Origin: DATFFO01 sp963772815
Lineage (GTDB): Bacteria; Actinomycetota; Acidimicrobiia; Spongiisociales; ZC4RG35
DNA: 64,000 nucleotides
Assembly: GCA_963772815.1 (NCBI GenBank)
Contig: CAVYYV010000002.1
Coordinates: forward strand, 124,001-188,000
Reading direction: 5' to 3'
The first letter of the stretch is position 1, and each line of letters opens with the position of its first letter. The translations under genes were made by a program, and so were the position numbers. The notes beneath the pieces are model-generated. The model saw only the letters and a list, made by a program, of their open reading frames with translations, was not told where the DNA came from and ran no database searches. Of this stretch, positions 1 to 7,467 are shown in pieces.

Positions 1-549
1 GTCTTCAACGCCAGCTACCGGACGGCTCTCACGGGCGGCGGCTATCCGGCCACCTTCGACGACGTCGCCTGTGCAGTCCGCTTTGCCCGTTCCCGGCTGG
101 GAGAGCTGGGGGGCTCGGGGGAGCTGATCCTGGCCGGCCACTCGGCCGGCGCCCACATCTCAGCGGTGGTGGCGCTGTCGGAGGATGCCTTGGGCCCGGA
201 CTGCCCATGGGAGGGTTCATCGACCCCCGAGCGATTCGTCGGACTGGCGGGCCTGTACGAGATCGACGCAGTCGCTCCAGTGATGGACGTGTTCCTGGGC
301 GGGGACAGGTCGGAAGCTCCCGATGCGTGGGAGGCAGCCGATCCCTTTGCCCACCTCGACGCCGCCGCCGGCATGGACATGACCCTGGTGCACGGAACCG
401 ACGACACGATCGTCCCGGCCGCCGCTTCCGAGCAGTTCGCGGCCGCTCTGGAAGATGCCGGTGCCCGAGTCGATCTGGAGTTGGTAGACGGCGCCGGGCA
501 CATGGACATGGTCTCGGGGGCGATCACCACCGACCTGATACTGCCCTGA
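1..549 (+). CDS. Alpha/beta hydrolase, 5'-truncated by the window edge
   Basis: The reading frame is open from base 1, so the N-terminus lies outside; 182 residues and the TGA stop are visible. The fold signature is clear: a nucleophile elbow GHSAGAH (Ser at visible residue 48), an acidic residue in HGTDDTIVPA (about residue 134) and a His in DGAGHMDM (residue 167), in the order Ser-Asp-His expected of the alpha/beta hydrolase catalytic triad. The spacing and the short cap resemble esterase or kynurenine formamidase-like members, but the substrate cannot be told. It is convergent with, and directly abuts, the L,D-transpeptidase gene on the other strand. Confidence 0.8.
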   Translation, partial: VFNASYRTALTGGGYPATFDDVACAVRFARSRLGELGGSGELILAGHSAGAHISAVVALSEDALGPDCPWEGSSTPERFVGLAGLYEIDAVAPVMDVFLGGDRSEAPDAWEAADPFAHLDAAAGMDMTLVHGTDDTIVPAAASEQFAAALEDAGARVDLELVDGAGHMDMVSGAITTDLILP

Positions 550-1278
550 TCAGGTGGGCCGCAGCCCGGGGGCGGGCCAATCGGGCCTCTCATAATGGAG
601 AGTGGCCGGGGTGATCTCGGAGCCGGCCCAGACGTGGATCGGCATCCCGATAAAGAGCCGCGCCGAAAGCCAATCGATGTCCCAGTTGGTGACCCGTATG
701 CAGCCGTGGCTGGCCGGATAGGCAGGCACAGACGACGAGCCATGCAGGGCAAAGCCTCCCCGGAAATACCAGGGCCTGTAGAGAAATCCCAGCGCCGAAT
801 GGCGCAGGCCTTCGTAGTGGCGGTAGAGAGTGAAGTCACCCTGGGGTGTGGTGGCTCGAGCCTTGTAACCGCGGGGATGATGATAGATCTTCCCGCTCCC
901 CGAGCTGACCCCGAAGATGGCGACCACCTCGTCGTCGGCGATCAGATACCCGACCTGGTTGGTGAGGTCGATCTCGAGGCGATCCGGCTCTCCCTTCCGG
1001 GCCGCCAGATCGGGCTCGTACTCACGGAGGTAGCGGAAGTAGAGGGGTCGCCAGATGCCATCCGTCTCCAGACCGGCCGCCTTCTGGAACGACAGGACCG
1101 CCGTCCGGGTCTGGGGGCCGGCCAGCCCGTCGATCTCGCCCCGGTAAAAGCCGGACGTGGCCAGCACCCGCTGGTACGCCACGACCGACGGCTCCGATTG
1201 AGGTGTGGTGGCTGCCGCCGTGGTCGCCCCGACACCGACCAAGACGGCAGACACCCAGACCAGCACCAATCGACGCAT
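550..1278 (-). CDS. L,D-transpeptidase with peptidoglycan-binding domain
   Basis: Predicted secreted cell-wall enzyme that makes 3-3 peptidoglycan cross-links or attaches proteins to the wall. An N-terminal hydrophobic segment (residues 4-22, counted from the start at 1278) acts as signal or anchor. A PG_binding_1 module follows (about 28-75, with GEIDGLAGPQT). The YkuD catalytic domain (about 100-225) carries HGSSS (His179) and SHGCIRV with catalytic Cys193. The frame extends upstream to 1386, but that start would overlap the neighbouring kinase gene; the ATG at 1278 directly precedes the signal sequence and is preferred. Length, about 242 residues, is normal for the family. Confidence 0.85.
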   Translation of the reverse strand: MRRLVLVWVSAVLVGVGATTAAATTPQSEPSVVAYQRVLATSGFYRGEIDGLAGPQTRTAVLSFQKAAGLETDGIWRPLYFRYLREYEPDLAARKGEPDRLEIDLTNQVGYLIADDEVVAIFGVSSGSGKIYHHPRGYKARATTPQGDFTLYRHYEGLRHSALGFLYRPWYFRGGFALHGSSSVPAYPASHGCIRVTNWDIDWLSARLFIGMPIHVWAGSEITPATLHYERPDWPAPGLRPT

Positions 1279-1372
1279 TCGGACCCTGTTCCGTCGCTGC
1301 GACAGGGAGGTGGCACCGGCCTTCATTGACAACAGCCGCTCACGCAGAAGCATGCTTGCAGATTTGCTGATG

Positions 1373-1927
1373 CTATGTCGGTTCATTGGGGAGGTCCTCG
1401 TACTCCAAACGCTCGAAAACCCTTCCCAGATCCCCAGGATGGGAAAGGTGGTGGAATTCGATGTGTGCGAAGGCAGGGTCTGCCGCGAGGACCCCGTAGT
1501 ATCTCCGGCGGTCGCCGTAGGTGGACCATGCCCAGGCGATGATCGACTTCTCGGGGTCCAGGGAGAGGACGTTCGACCAGGGCTCGGTTACCTTGCCCCA
1601 CAGCAGCTCCCGGGTCACGAGGCGCTTCAACGTTCGGCGAATCACCCGGGCCATGACCCGCCACCGGGCATAGTCCAGCCAAATGACCACATCGGCCCGG
1701 GGCCAGATGACGTCGCGCACCACCGCGTAGTTTCCGTCCACCACCCAGGATTCGCCCGCCGTCGCCTCGGCCACCAGGGACCGGAACTCCTCCTCTGGCC
1801 GCTGACTCCAGCCCGGCAGGTGGAACAGCGAATCGAGCTCGATCACCTCGAGACCCAACCGTTGGCCGATCCGCCGGGCGGCCGTGCTCTTGCCCGCTCC
1901 CGAGGTCCCGACCACGACGACGCGCAT
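1373..1927 (-). CDS. P-loop nucleotide kinase-like protein (FlaR/AAA_17 type)
   Basis: A 184-residue P-loop protein starting with a beta strand and Walker A motif GTSGAGKST (residues 7-15). The segment IELDSLFHLPGW and the later VVDGNY and VIWLDYARW motifs are typical of the small adenylate-kinase-like proteins annotated as DNA topology modulation protein FlaR. Such proteins probably phosphorylate a small molecule, but the substrate is unknown. The ATG at 1927 lies 11 bp past the end of the upstream glycosylase gene on the same strand, suggesting co-transcription. The frame is open far upstream, but that part is a shadow of the glycosylase gene. Confidence 0.75.
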   Translation of the reverse strand: MRVVVVGTSGAGKSTAARRIGQRLGLEVIELDSLFHLPGWSQRPEEEFRSLVAEATAGESWVVDGNYAVVRDVIWPRADVVIWLDYARWRVMARVIRRTLKRLVTRELLWGKVTEPWSNVLSLDPEKSIIAWAWSTYGDRRRYYGVLAADPAFAHIEFHHLSHPGDLGRVFERLEYEDLPNEPT

Positions 1928-1938
1928 CTCGGCCCCGA

Positions 1939-2841
1939 TCAGCGATCGATGAACGAGCGCAGAGGCCGGCGGGGCCCGAAGGCCGGCGCTCCTCCCAACG
2001 TCTCCAGCAGGCGGAGCACCCTTCCCCGGTGCGGCCGGAACGGCTCCAGGAGGGCAAGCATCTCCTCGTCGGTCCCCCGGGGCCGCCCGGTGAGATGCCA
2101 GGCCACCACGTTCTTGAGGTGGTAATCGCCCACGGAAACCGCGTCGGCGTCTCCGTGGCTGACCGCCACGGTCTCGGCCGCGGTCCACTCCCCGACCCCG
2201 TTCAGACGCATCAGCCAAGCGGCGGCGTCGGTCGAGGGGCGTTGGGAAAGGGACTGAATGCGGCCCGACTCGACGGCGGCTCGCCTTAGAACATCCGCCC
2301 GGCGCTTCTCGATCCCCAGAGTGTGGTACTCCCAGTAGGGAGAGCCTGCCATCGGCTCGGGATCCGGGGGCAGGCGCAGGCCCTTGGGCCCTGGTGCAGG
2401 TCCCGAGAACCTGCCGGCCAATGCCTTCAGCGAACGGCCCGCCTCCTTGCCGGTCACCTTCTGGGCGACGATGGCGATGACCAGGGCTTCCCACACCAGT
2501 TGGGTGGCACCAAAGCGAAAGCCGCCATGCCGCCGGGCGAGCTCCGAGACGAGTGGATGATCTGTGACGAGGAGCTCGGGATGGTCCGCGGACCCGATCA
2601 GCGATGGGACACGATCCAAGAGCCAGGCGTCGCCCTCACCCCACGCCGAGGCATGGATCCCCTCGGCGCTGCGCCGCACGTGAAGGGTGGCAGGGCCGAC
2701 CGGTGTCCGGGCCGGGCGCCACCACCCGTCGTCGAGGAACCTGCCGCCCAGAGGTCGCAGCGTGCGTCGAAGGTCGAGCGGGAATCCGACCCGGATCAGC
2801 GTCTCGACCGGAGCGGGCGTCACAGGCCCTTGGGATGCCAC
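1939..2841 (-). CDS. DNA-3-methyladenine glycosylase (AlkA/HhH-GPD family)
   Basis: Base-excision repair glycosylase of the helix-hairpin-helix GPD superfamily, 300 residues. The HhH motif LNGVGEWTAAETV (about 215-227) is followed by the catalytic-Asp segment SVGDYHLKN (about 236-244), as in AlkA. An N-terminal domain of about 100 residues, with DGWWRP and TLHVRRS, resembles the AlkA N-terminal beta domain. The predicted role is removal of alkylated purines. The start overlaps the end of the truncated aldehyde dehydrogenase gene by 22 bp. A second, shorter AlkA-type enzyme occurs at 13016-13669. Confidence 0.85.
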   Translation of the reverse strand: MASQGPVTPAPVETLIRVGFPLDLRRTLRPLGGRFLDDGWWRPARTPVGPATLHVRRSAEGIHASAWGEGDAWLLDRVPSLIGSADHPELLVTDHPLVSELARRHGGFRFGATQLVWEALVIAIVAQKVTGKEAGRSLKALAGRFSGPAPGPKGLRLPPDPEPMAGSPYWEYHTLGIEKRRADVLRRAAVESGRIQSLSQRPSTDAAAWLMRLNGVGEWTAAETVAVSHGDADAVSVGDYHLKNVVAWHLTGRPRGTDEEMLALLEPFRPHRGRVLRLLETLGGAPAFGPRRPLRSFIDR

Positions 2842-3662
2842 ACGGTCTTGATCTCTGTGAAGGCGGCGATGGTGTACGGCGAGCGAGCCACCGGGTCACC
2901 ACCGACTACCCGCTTCACGTTGTGGACCGCGCCCTCGTCTATTCGCCGGCGTAGCTCCGGGCCCGCCCCGGCGGCATCCACGGCGTTCACGTCCATGTGA
3001 TCGGCCAGCCAAGGAGCCAGATCGGCCGTCACCCCAGTGAGGATGTTGACCACCCCGGCCGGCACGTCGGATGTCTCCAGCACCTCGGCCAGGGTCACCG
3101 CCGGCATCGGCCGTGACTCCGAGGCGAGCACGACCACCGTGTTGCCGGGCACCAGGACCGGAGCCAGCCGGACGACGAGGCCCAGGAGGCCCGGTTCCGG
3201 TGGGGCGACTATTCCCACCACGCCGGTCGGCTCCGGGGCGGAGACGTTGAAGAACGACCCCGCCACCGGGTTCAGATTCCCGTAGATCTGGGCAAACTTG
3301 TCTGCCCAGCCGGCGTACCACACCAGCGTGTCGATCGATTCTTCGACCTGACGACGGGCTCGCCGCCTGTCCGGATCGGCGATCTGCACCTGGCCCACAA
3401 AGGTCTCGAATCGGTCCTGGATCATCTCGGCTACCCGATACAGGATCTGTCCCCGGTTGTAGCCGCTGCGCCCCGCCCAGCCGGGCTGCGCCTTGCGGGC
3501 GTGGCGAACCGCCATGCGCAGATCCTTGCGCGAGGCGCTGGAAACCCGCGCCGCCACCGTCCCCTCGTGGTCGAGTGCCGGGTACGACCGTCCCGACTCG
3601 GACCGGGGAAACTCCCCCCCGATGTACAGCTTGTAGGTCTTGCGGACGTCGAGGCGGCTCAC
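2820..3662 (-). CDS. Truncated aldehyde dehydrogenase-like protein lacking the catalytic domain
   Basis: A 280-residue member of the aldehyde dehydrogenase superfamily starting at GTG. It contains the N-terminal oligomerisation and NAD-binding region (YIGGEFPRSESGRSY, residues 12-26; then VVGIVAPPEPGLLGLV, PGNTVVVLASE and PAGVVNILTG), but runs almost directly into the C-terminal segment AAFTEIKTVWHPKGL. The block that should carry the catalytic Glu (LELGGK) and Cys (GQxCxA) is absent, so it cannot be an active dehydrogenase. ALDH16 proteins are known to carry a second, non-catalytic ALDH-like domain; this gene, 64 bp after a full ALDH, looks like that domain as a separate protein (inference). 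Confidence 0.8.
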   Translation of the reverse strand: MSRLDVRKTYKLYIGGEFPRSESGRSYPALDHEGTVAARVSSASRKDLRMAVRHARKAQPGWAGRSGYNRGQILYRVAEMIQDRFETFVGQVQIADPDRRRARRQVEESIDTLVWYAGWADKFAQIYGNLNPVAGSFFNVSAPEPTGVVGIVAPPEPGLLGLVVRLAPVLVPGNTVVVLASESRPMPAVTLAEVLETSDVPAGVVNILTGVTADLAPWLADHMDVNAVDAAGAGPELRRRIDEGAVHNVKRVVGGDPVARSPYTIAAFTEIKTVWHPKGL

Positions 3663-3676
3663 TGAATTCCCCTTTC

Positions 3677-3714
3677 GCGCGACATTCCCGGCGCCGACTC
3701 CCTGAATGTCGCGC
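3677..3714. promoter_or_regulatory. Intercistronic hairpin between the two ALDH genes
   Basis: A perfect 11-bp inverted repeat (GCGCGACATTC at 3677-3687 and GAATGTCGCGC at 3704-3714) with a 16-base loop fills most of the 64-bp gap between the two aldehyde dehydrogenase genes. No T-run follows on either strand, so an intrinsic terminator is unlikely. An mRNA-processing or stability element setting the ratio of the two proteins is possible. Confidence 0.45.
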
Positions 3715-3726
3715 CGAAACGGGTCA

Positions 3727-5190
3727 TCAGTGGATCCCCTTCAGATAATTGAGCAGACCGTGTCGGCCTCCCTCGCGGCCGAAACCGGACTCCTTGTAGC
3801 CACCGAATGGTGAGCCGGGGTCGAACTTGTTGTAGGTGTTGGCCCAGACAACACCGGCCTTCATCTGATCGGCCATCCACAAGATGCGGGACCCCTTGGA
3901 GGTCCAGACCCCCGCCGACAGCCCGTAGGGGGTGTTGTTGGCTTTTTCCACCGCCTCTTGTGGCGTGCGGAAACTCATGATCGACAGCACCGGCCCGAAG
4001 ATCTCCTCCTGGGCGATCCGGTGCGACTGGGCCACGCCGGTGAAGAGGGTGGGCACGAACCAGTAGCCACGGGTGGGCAGATCACAGACGGGCTGGTAGA
4101 TCTCAGCGCCCTCCGACACACCGGCATCCACCAGCTCGGTGATCTTGTCCAACTGCTGGCGACTGTTGATGGCGCCCACATCGGTGTTCTTGTCGAGCGG
4201 ATCTCCGACACGGAGCGTGGATAGGCGCGCCTTGAGCTTGTCCACGAACAAATCGTGGATGTTCTCCTGCACGAACAGGCGCGAGCCGGCACAACAAACG
4301 TGGCCCTGGTTGAAGAAAATGCCGTTGACCACACCTTCGATTGCCTGGTCGATGGGGGCGTCCTCGAAGATGACATGGGCCGCCTTGCCGCCCAGCTCCA
4401 GCGAGAGCCGCGTGTCGCGGCCCGCCAGCTGTGCTCGAATCAGCTTCCCAACCGCGGTGGATCCCGTGAAGGCGACCTTGTCAACGCCGGAGTGACCCAC
4501 CAGGGTTGCCCCGGTCTCACCCGCCCCGGTCACCACGTTGAACACACCCGGAGGCAACTCCGCTTCGGCGGTGAGCTCGGCGAAGGCCAGGGCCGTCAAC
4601 GGAGTGGTCTCGGCCGGCTTCAGGACCACCGTGTTGCCGGTGGCGAGGGCGGGCGCCACCTTCCAGGCCAGCATCAAGAGTGGGAAGTTCCACGGTATGA
4701 CCTGCCCGGCCACGCCGATGGGCTCAGGGTCCAGCCCCGGGAACGCATACTCGAGCTTGTCGGCCCATCCGCCGTAGTAGAAGAAGTTGGCGGCTACCTG
4801 GGGCAGGTCGACGTCGCGCGACTCCTTGATCGGCTTGCCGCCGTCCATCGTCTCCAGCACGGCCAGCTCACGAGAGCGCTCCTGGACCATTCGAGCGATG
4901 CGGAAGATGTACTTGGCCCGCTCCGAGCCTGGCATTTTCGCCCACTCTGACTCGAACGCCTGGCGAGCCGCCCCCACGGCGCCGTCGATGTCGGCGCTGC
5001 CGGCTTCCGCCACCTCCGCCAACGGCTCCTCGGTTGCCGGGTTGAGGGTCTCGAAATGCTTGCGGCTCTTGGGGGAGCGGAACTCACCATCGATGAAGAG
5101 CCCGTAGCGATCGTCCAGGCTGACGATGTCGGTCGACTCGGTCGACTTGACGTACTTCCAGTCCGTCTCCGGTACAGCGACATCAGTCAT
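3727..5190 (-). CDS. Aldehyde dehydrogenase family protein (NAD-dependent)
   Basis: A full-length 487-residue aldehyde dehydrogenase. Visible family signatures are VIPWNFPLLM (about 164-173), the cofactor-binding Lys in LKPAE (about 191), FTGSTAVGK (about 241-249), the general base Glu265 in LELGGK and the catalytic Cys299 in NQGHVCCAG. EEIFGPVL and SPFGGYKESG close the C-terminal part. It lies 146 bp downstream of deoC and just before the truncated ALDH. The likely role is oxidation of acetaldehyde or another aldehyde released in deoxyribose catabolism (inference). With its neighbour it may form a two-protein counterpart of ALDH16. Confidence 0.9.
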   Translation of the reverse strand: MTDVAVPETDWKYVKSTESTDIVSLDDRYGLFIDGEFRSPKSRKHFETLNPATEEPLAEVAEAGSADIDGAVGAARQAFESEWAKMPGSERAKYIFRIARMVQERSRELAVLETMDGGKPIKESRDVDLPQVAANFFYYGGWADKLEYAFPGLDPEPIGVAGQVIPWNFPLLMLAWKVAPALATGNTVVLKPAETTPLTALAFAELTAEAELPPGVFNVVTGAGETGATLVGHSGVDKVAFTGSTAVGKLIRAQLAGRDTRLSLELGGKAAHVIFEDAPIDQAIEGVVNGIFFNQGHVCCAGSRLFVQENIHDLFVDKLKARLSTLRVGDPLDKNTDVGAINSRQQLDKITELVDAGVSEGAEIYQPVCDLPTRGYWFVPTLFTGVAQSHRIAQEEIFGPVLSIMSFRTPQEAVEKANNTPYGLSAGVWTSKGSRILWMADQMKAGVVWANTYNKFDPGSPFGGYKESGFGREGGRHGLLNYLKGIH

Positions 5191-5216
5191 GAGACAGGAC
5201 CCGGCACCCGCGGGCT

Positions 5217-5306
5217 CACCCGGGCCTTCGGCCCGCCCCCTACCCCACTTCTACGCAGCGGGGGCCCCTTCCCCCCTCGCTTCGCTCCGGGGGACGAAGC
5301 TTCGCT
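5217..5306. repeat. Cluster of GC-rich palindromic elements between deoC and the ALDH gene
   Basis: The 146-bp gap holds consecutive hairpin-forming elements: GGGCCTTCGGCCC near 5222-5234 and an imperfect stem around TCGCTTCGCTCCGG (5277-5290) flanked by C-runs and G-runs, followed by a second TTCGCTCC echo. The core TCGCTTCGCTCCGG recurs near 58604-58617 in the gap between rho and tRNA-Arg, so this is probably a dispersed REP-like intergenic element. Confidence 0.4.
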
Positions 5307-5336
5307 CCGTGGGACAACGCAGGTACTCATTCGTCA

Positions 5337-6293
5337 TCAGTCCTTGGTGAAGTAGTCGGGGTTCTGGTAGCGGCCGGTTTCCAGCCAGCGGATCTGCATG
5401 AGGACGTCGTTGAGGAGGGAGGAAGCACCGAAGCGGAACCAGTCGGGGCTCATCCACTCACTACCCAGTGTCTCATTGAGCACCACCAGGTAGCGGATGG
5501 CGTCCTTGGCGGTGCGGATGCCCCCGGCGGGCTTCATGCCCACCTTGACGCCGGTGGCGGCGTGGAAGTCACGGATCGCCTCCAGCATCACCAGGGTGAC
5601 AGGGAGAGTGGCGGCGGGTGAGACCTTGCCGGTGGACGTCTTGATGAAATCGGCACCGGCCGCCATGGCGAGCATCGATGCCCGGCGCACGTTGTCGAGA
5701 GTATGCAACTCCCCCGTCTCCAGGATCACCTTCAGGTGCGTCTCGCCACACTCCTCCTTCACCCGTCGCACCTCATCGAAGACCGCGAAGTAGTCGCCGG
5801 CGAGAAAAGAGCCGCGGCTGATCACCATGTCGATCTCGTCCGCCCCCGCTTCGAGGGCTGCGCCAACCTCGGCCAAGCGAATACCCAGTTCGGCCTGGCC
5901 GGACGGGAAGTAGGTCGCCACCGACGCCACTTTGACCCTCGACCCCTCCACGGCCTGCCGGGCGTAGCGGACCATCGATGGGTAGACGCACACGGCGGCC
6001 ACCGACGGGATCGAGGTGTCGGTCGGATCCGGGTGGATGGCTTTGGCAGAAATCTGGGCGATCTTGCCGGGCGTGTCCATGCCCTCCAGGGTGGTGAGAT
6101 CGATCATCTGAACGGCCAGCCGAAGAGCGCTCGCCTTGGACTCACGCTTTATCGAGCGAGTCGAGAGGTCGGCGACGCGTTCGGCTGCCCCAACCTCGTC
6201 CACACTGGGGATGGAGCGGACGAAAGAGGCCAGGGTGGCGTTGGTGAGACGGTCGGGGAGGATCGACTGGCGGGCCGACGGTGCCAAGGTCAC
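5337..6293 (-). CDS. deoC: Deoxyribose-phosphate aldolase
   Basis: Catalyses reversible cleavage of 2-deoxyribose 5-phosphate to glyceraldehyde 3-phosphate and acetaldehyde. The 318-residue protein shows the class I aldolase signatures: ADEIDMV (about 151-157), the Schiff-base lysine K218 in ADFIKTSTGK, and the proton-relay lysine K254 in VGMKPAGGIR. It belongs to the longer DeoC type, with an N-terminal extension of about 50 residues. It is the first gene of a run with the full and truncated aldehyde dehydrogenases; acetaldehyde made here would be a natural substrate for them. Confidence 0.93.
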   Translation of the reverse strand: MTLAPSARQSILPDRLTNATLASFVRSIPSVDEVGAAERVADLSTRSIKRESKASALRLAVQMIDLTTLEGMDTPGKIAQISAKAIHPDPTDTSIPSVAAVCVYPSMVRYARQAVEGSRVKVASVATYFPSGQAELGIRLAEVGAALEAGADEIDMVISRGSFLAGDYFAVFDEVRRVKEECGETHLKVILETGELHTLDNVRRASMLAMAAGADFIKTSTGKVSPAATLPVTLVMLEAIRDFHAATGVKVGMKPAGGIRTAKDAIRYLVVLNETLGSEWMSPDWFRFGASSLLNDVLMQIRWLETGRYQNPDYFTKD

Positions 6294-6337
6294 CCTCCGA
6301 TGCTACCGAGGCCCCTGAGCCGTCGCTAACGGCACGC

Positions 6338-7399
6338 TCAGCCGGATGCCGAGTCGACCAGCCGGTAGTCGAGCTCCTGCTGGGTGTCCAGGTTCATCGT
6401 GAACTGGTTCAGGTCACCGTTGTCGCCGGGCAGGCTCACGTCCATCGTCAGCGACGTGGGCCCGCTACTGGTCGAACGGACCACCAGCCCCCGACCAGGG
6501 TCGAACCACGACTGGGAGTTGCCGGTCGAAGGGGCGGTGGTGATGCGGAACACCAGCTGGTCCAGGTTGGGGAGGCTGGTCGAATCGGGCGTCGATCCCC
6601 CGCCGAACGCACCCAGGAATCCCTTGAAGAAGTCGGCCAGGTCGACGGTGCCCTGGTCGGTCTTCGTCTCGCTGGAGATGACCACCGCGTCGACCCCGTC
6701 GACGGTCTCGGTCCCGCTCAGGGTTGCCGTGGTCGAGGTCTTGACCGGCTCGTCTCCCAGATCCGGATTGGAGTACTCCAGATTCCACGTGTCCCCCTGT
6801 GCCACTGGATCGGCCGGAAGCACCGGGCCGACGAACTGACCCAGGTCGCCCGACAGGCTGGCCAGCGGCGTCCCGCCCAGGCCGAACAGGTCCTGGGGGT
6901 CCTGAGACTGGTCCAGTACTTGACCTCGCGAATCCACCACGATCGTCTTGGACACCGGAGAGATGCTGCCCAACCCGGGGAGATCGGAGGGCTGGGTCAC
7001 CTTCTGGCCATCGGCCGTGCCACTCACCCCGATGTCGCTGAAATCACCCTCGATGGTCAGCTGGTAGGTACCAGGATCGGTGCCGGCGGCCACCGTGTAC
7101 ACGAAGGTGCCGGTCGCATCGATCTGAACGTCCGCCGTGCCCGGGATCTGCTGGTCGGTGACCGCCGAGGCGACACCCTGGGTGTCGAGCACGACGTGCT
7201 CGCTCATGTCCAGGCTGTAGGTGTAGCTGTCACCGGCGGTGAACCCGTAGCGCAACTCGACCGCCTGGGAAGGTGCCGTGGACGGAGACGAGCTCGACGA
7301 GGCCGTCGGTTCGGCCCCGGAGTCGGAGGTGCAGGCCGCTGGGATGAGGGCGAGGGATACGACGAGGGCCGTCAGCAGATGGAAGCGATGTCTGGGCAC
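6338..7399 (-). CDS. Predicted lipoprotein of unknown function
   Basis: A 353-residue exported protein. A hydrophobic signal sequence ends in a lipobox, LIPAAC (Cys23), followed by a Ser/Thr/Pro-rich linker (residues 24-45), so it should be lipid-anchored on the outer face of the membrane. The rest is a beta-rich, Asp/Thr-rich domain with no catalytic motif that I recognise; repeated patterns such as TDGQKV, TVDLADF and SWFDPGRGLVVR resemble DUF6263-like lipoproteins, but this is a guess. It sits between deoC and the divergent metG. Confidence 0.65.
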   Translation of the reverse strand: MPRHRFHLLTALVVSLALIPAACTSDSGAEPTASSSSSPSTAPSQAVELRYGFTAGDSYTYSLDMSEHVVLDTQGVASAVTDQQIPGTADVQIDATGTFVYTVAAGTDPGTYQLTIEGDFSDIGVSGTADGQKVTQPSDLPGLGSISPVSKTIVVDSRGQVLDQSQDPQDLFGLGGTPLASLSGDLGQFVGPVLPADPVAQGDTWNLEYSNPDLGDEPVKTSTTATLSGTETVDGVDAVVISSETKTDQGTVDLADFFKGFLGAFGGGSTPDSTSLPNLDQLVFRITTAPSTGNSQSWFDPGRGLVVRSTSSGPTSLTMDVSLPGDNGDLNQFTMNLDTQQELDYRLVDSASG

Positions 7400-7467
7400 C
7401 GCAGTCAGGGTACGGGCCGGGAATATCTAGCGGAACGCCCCCGGGACCCCGTTACGCTTCGCCCCTC

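Noticed and set aside
3677..3714. Intrinsic terminator between the ALDH genes
   Set aside because: The stem is perfect but no T-run follows on either strand.
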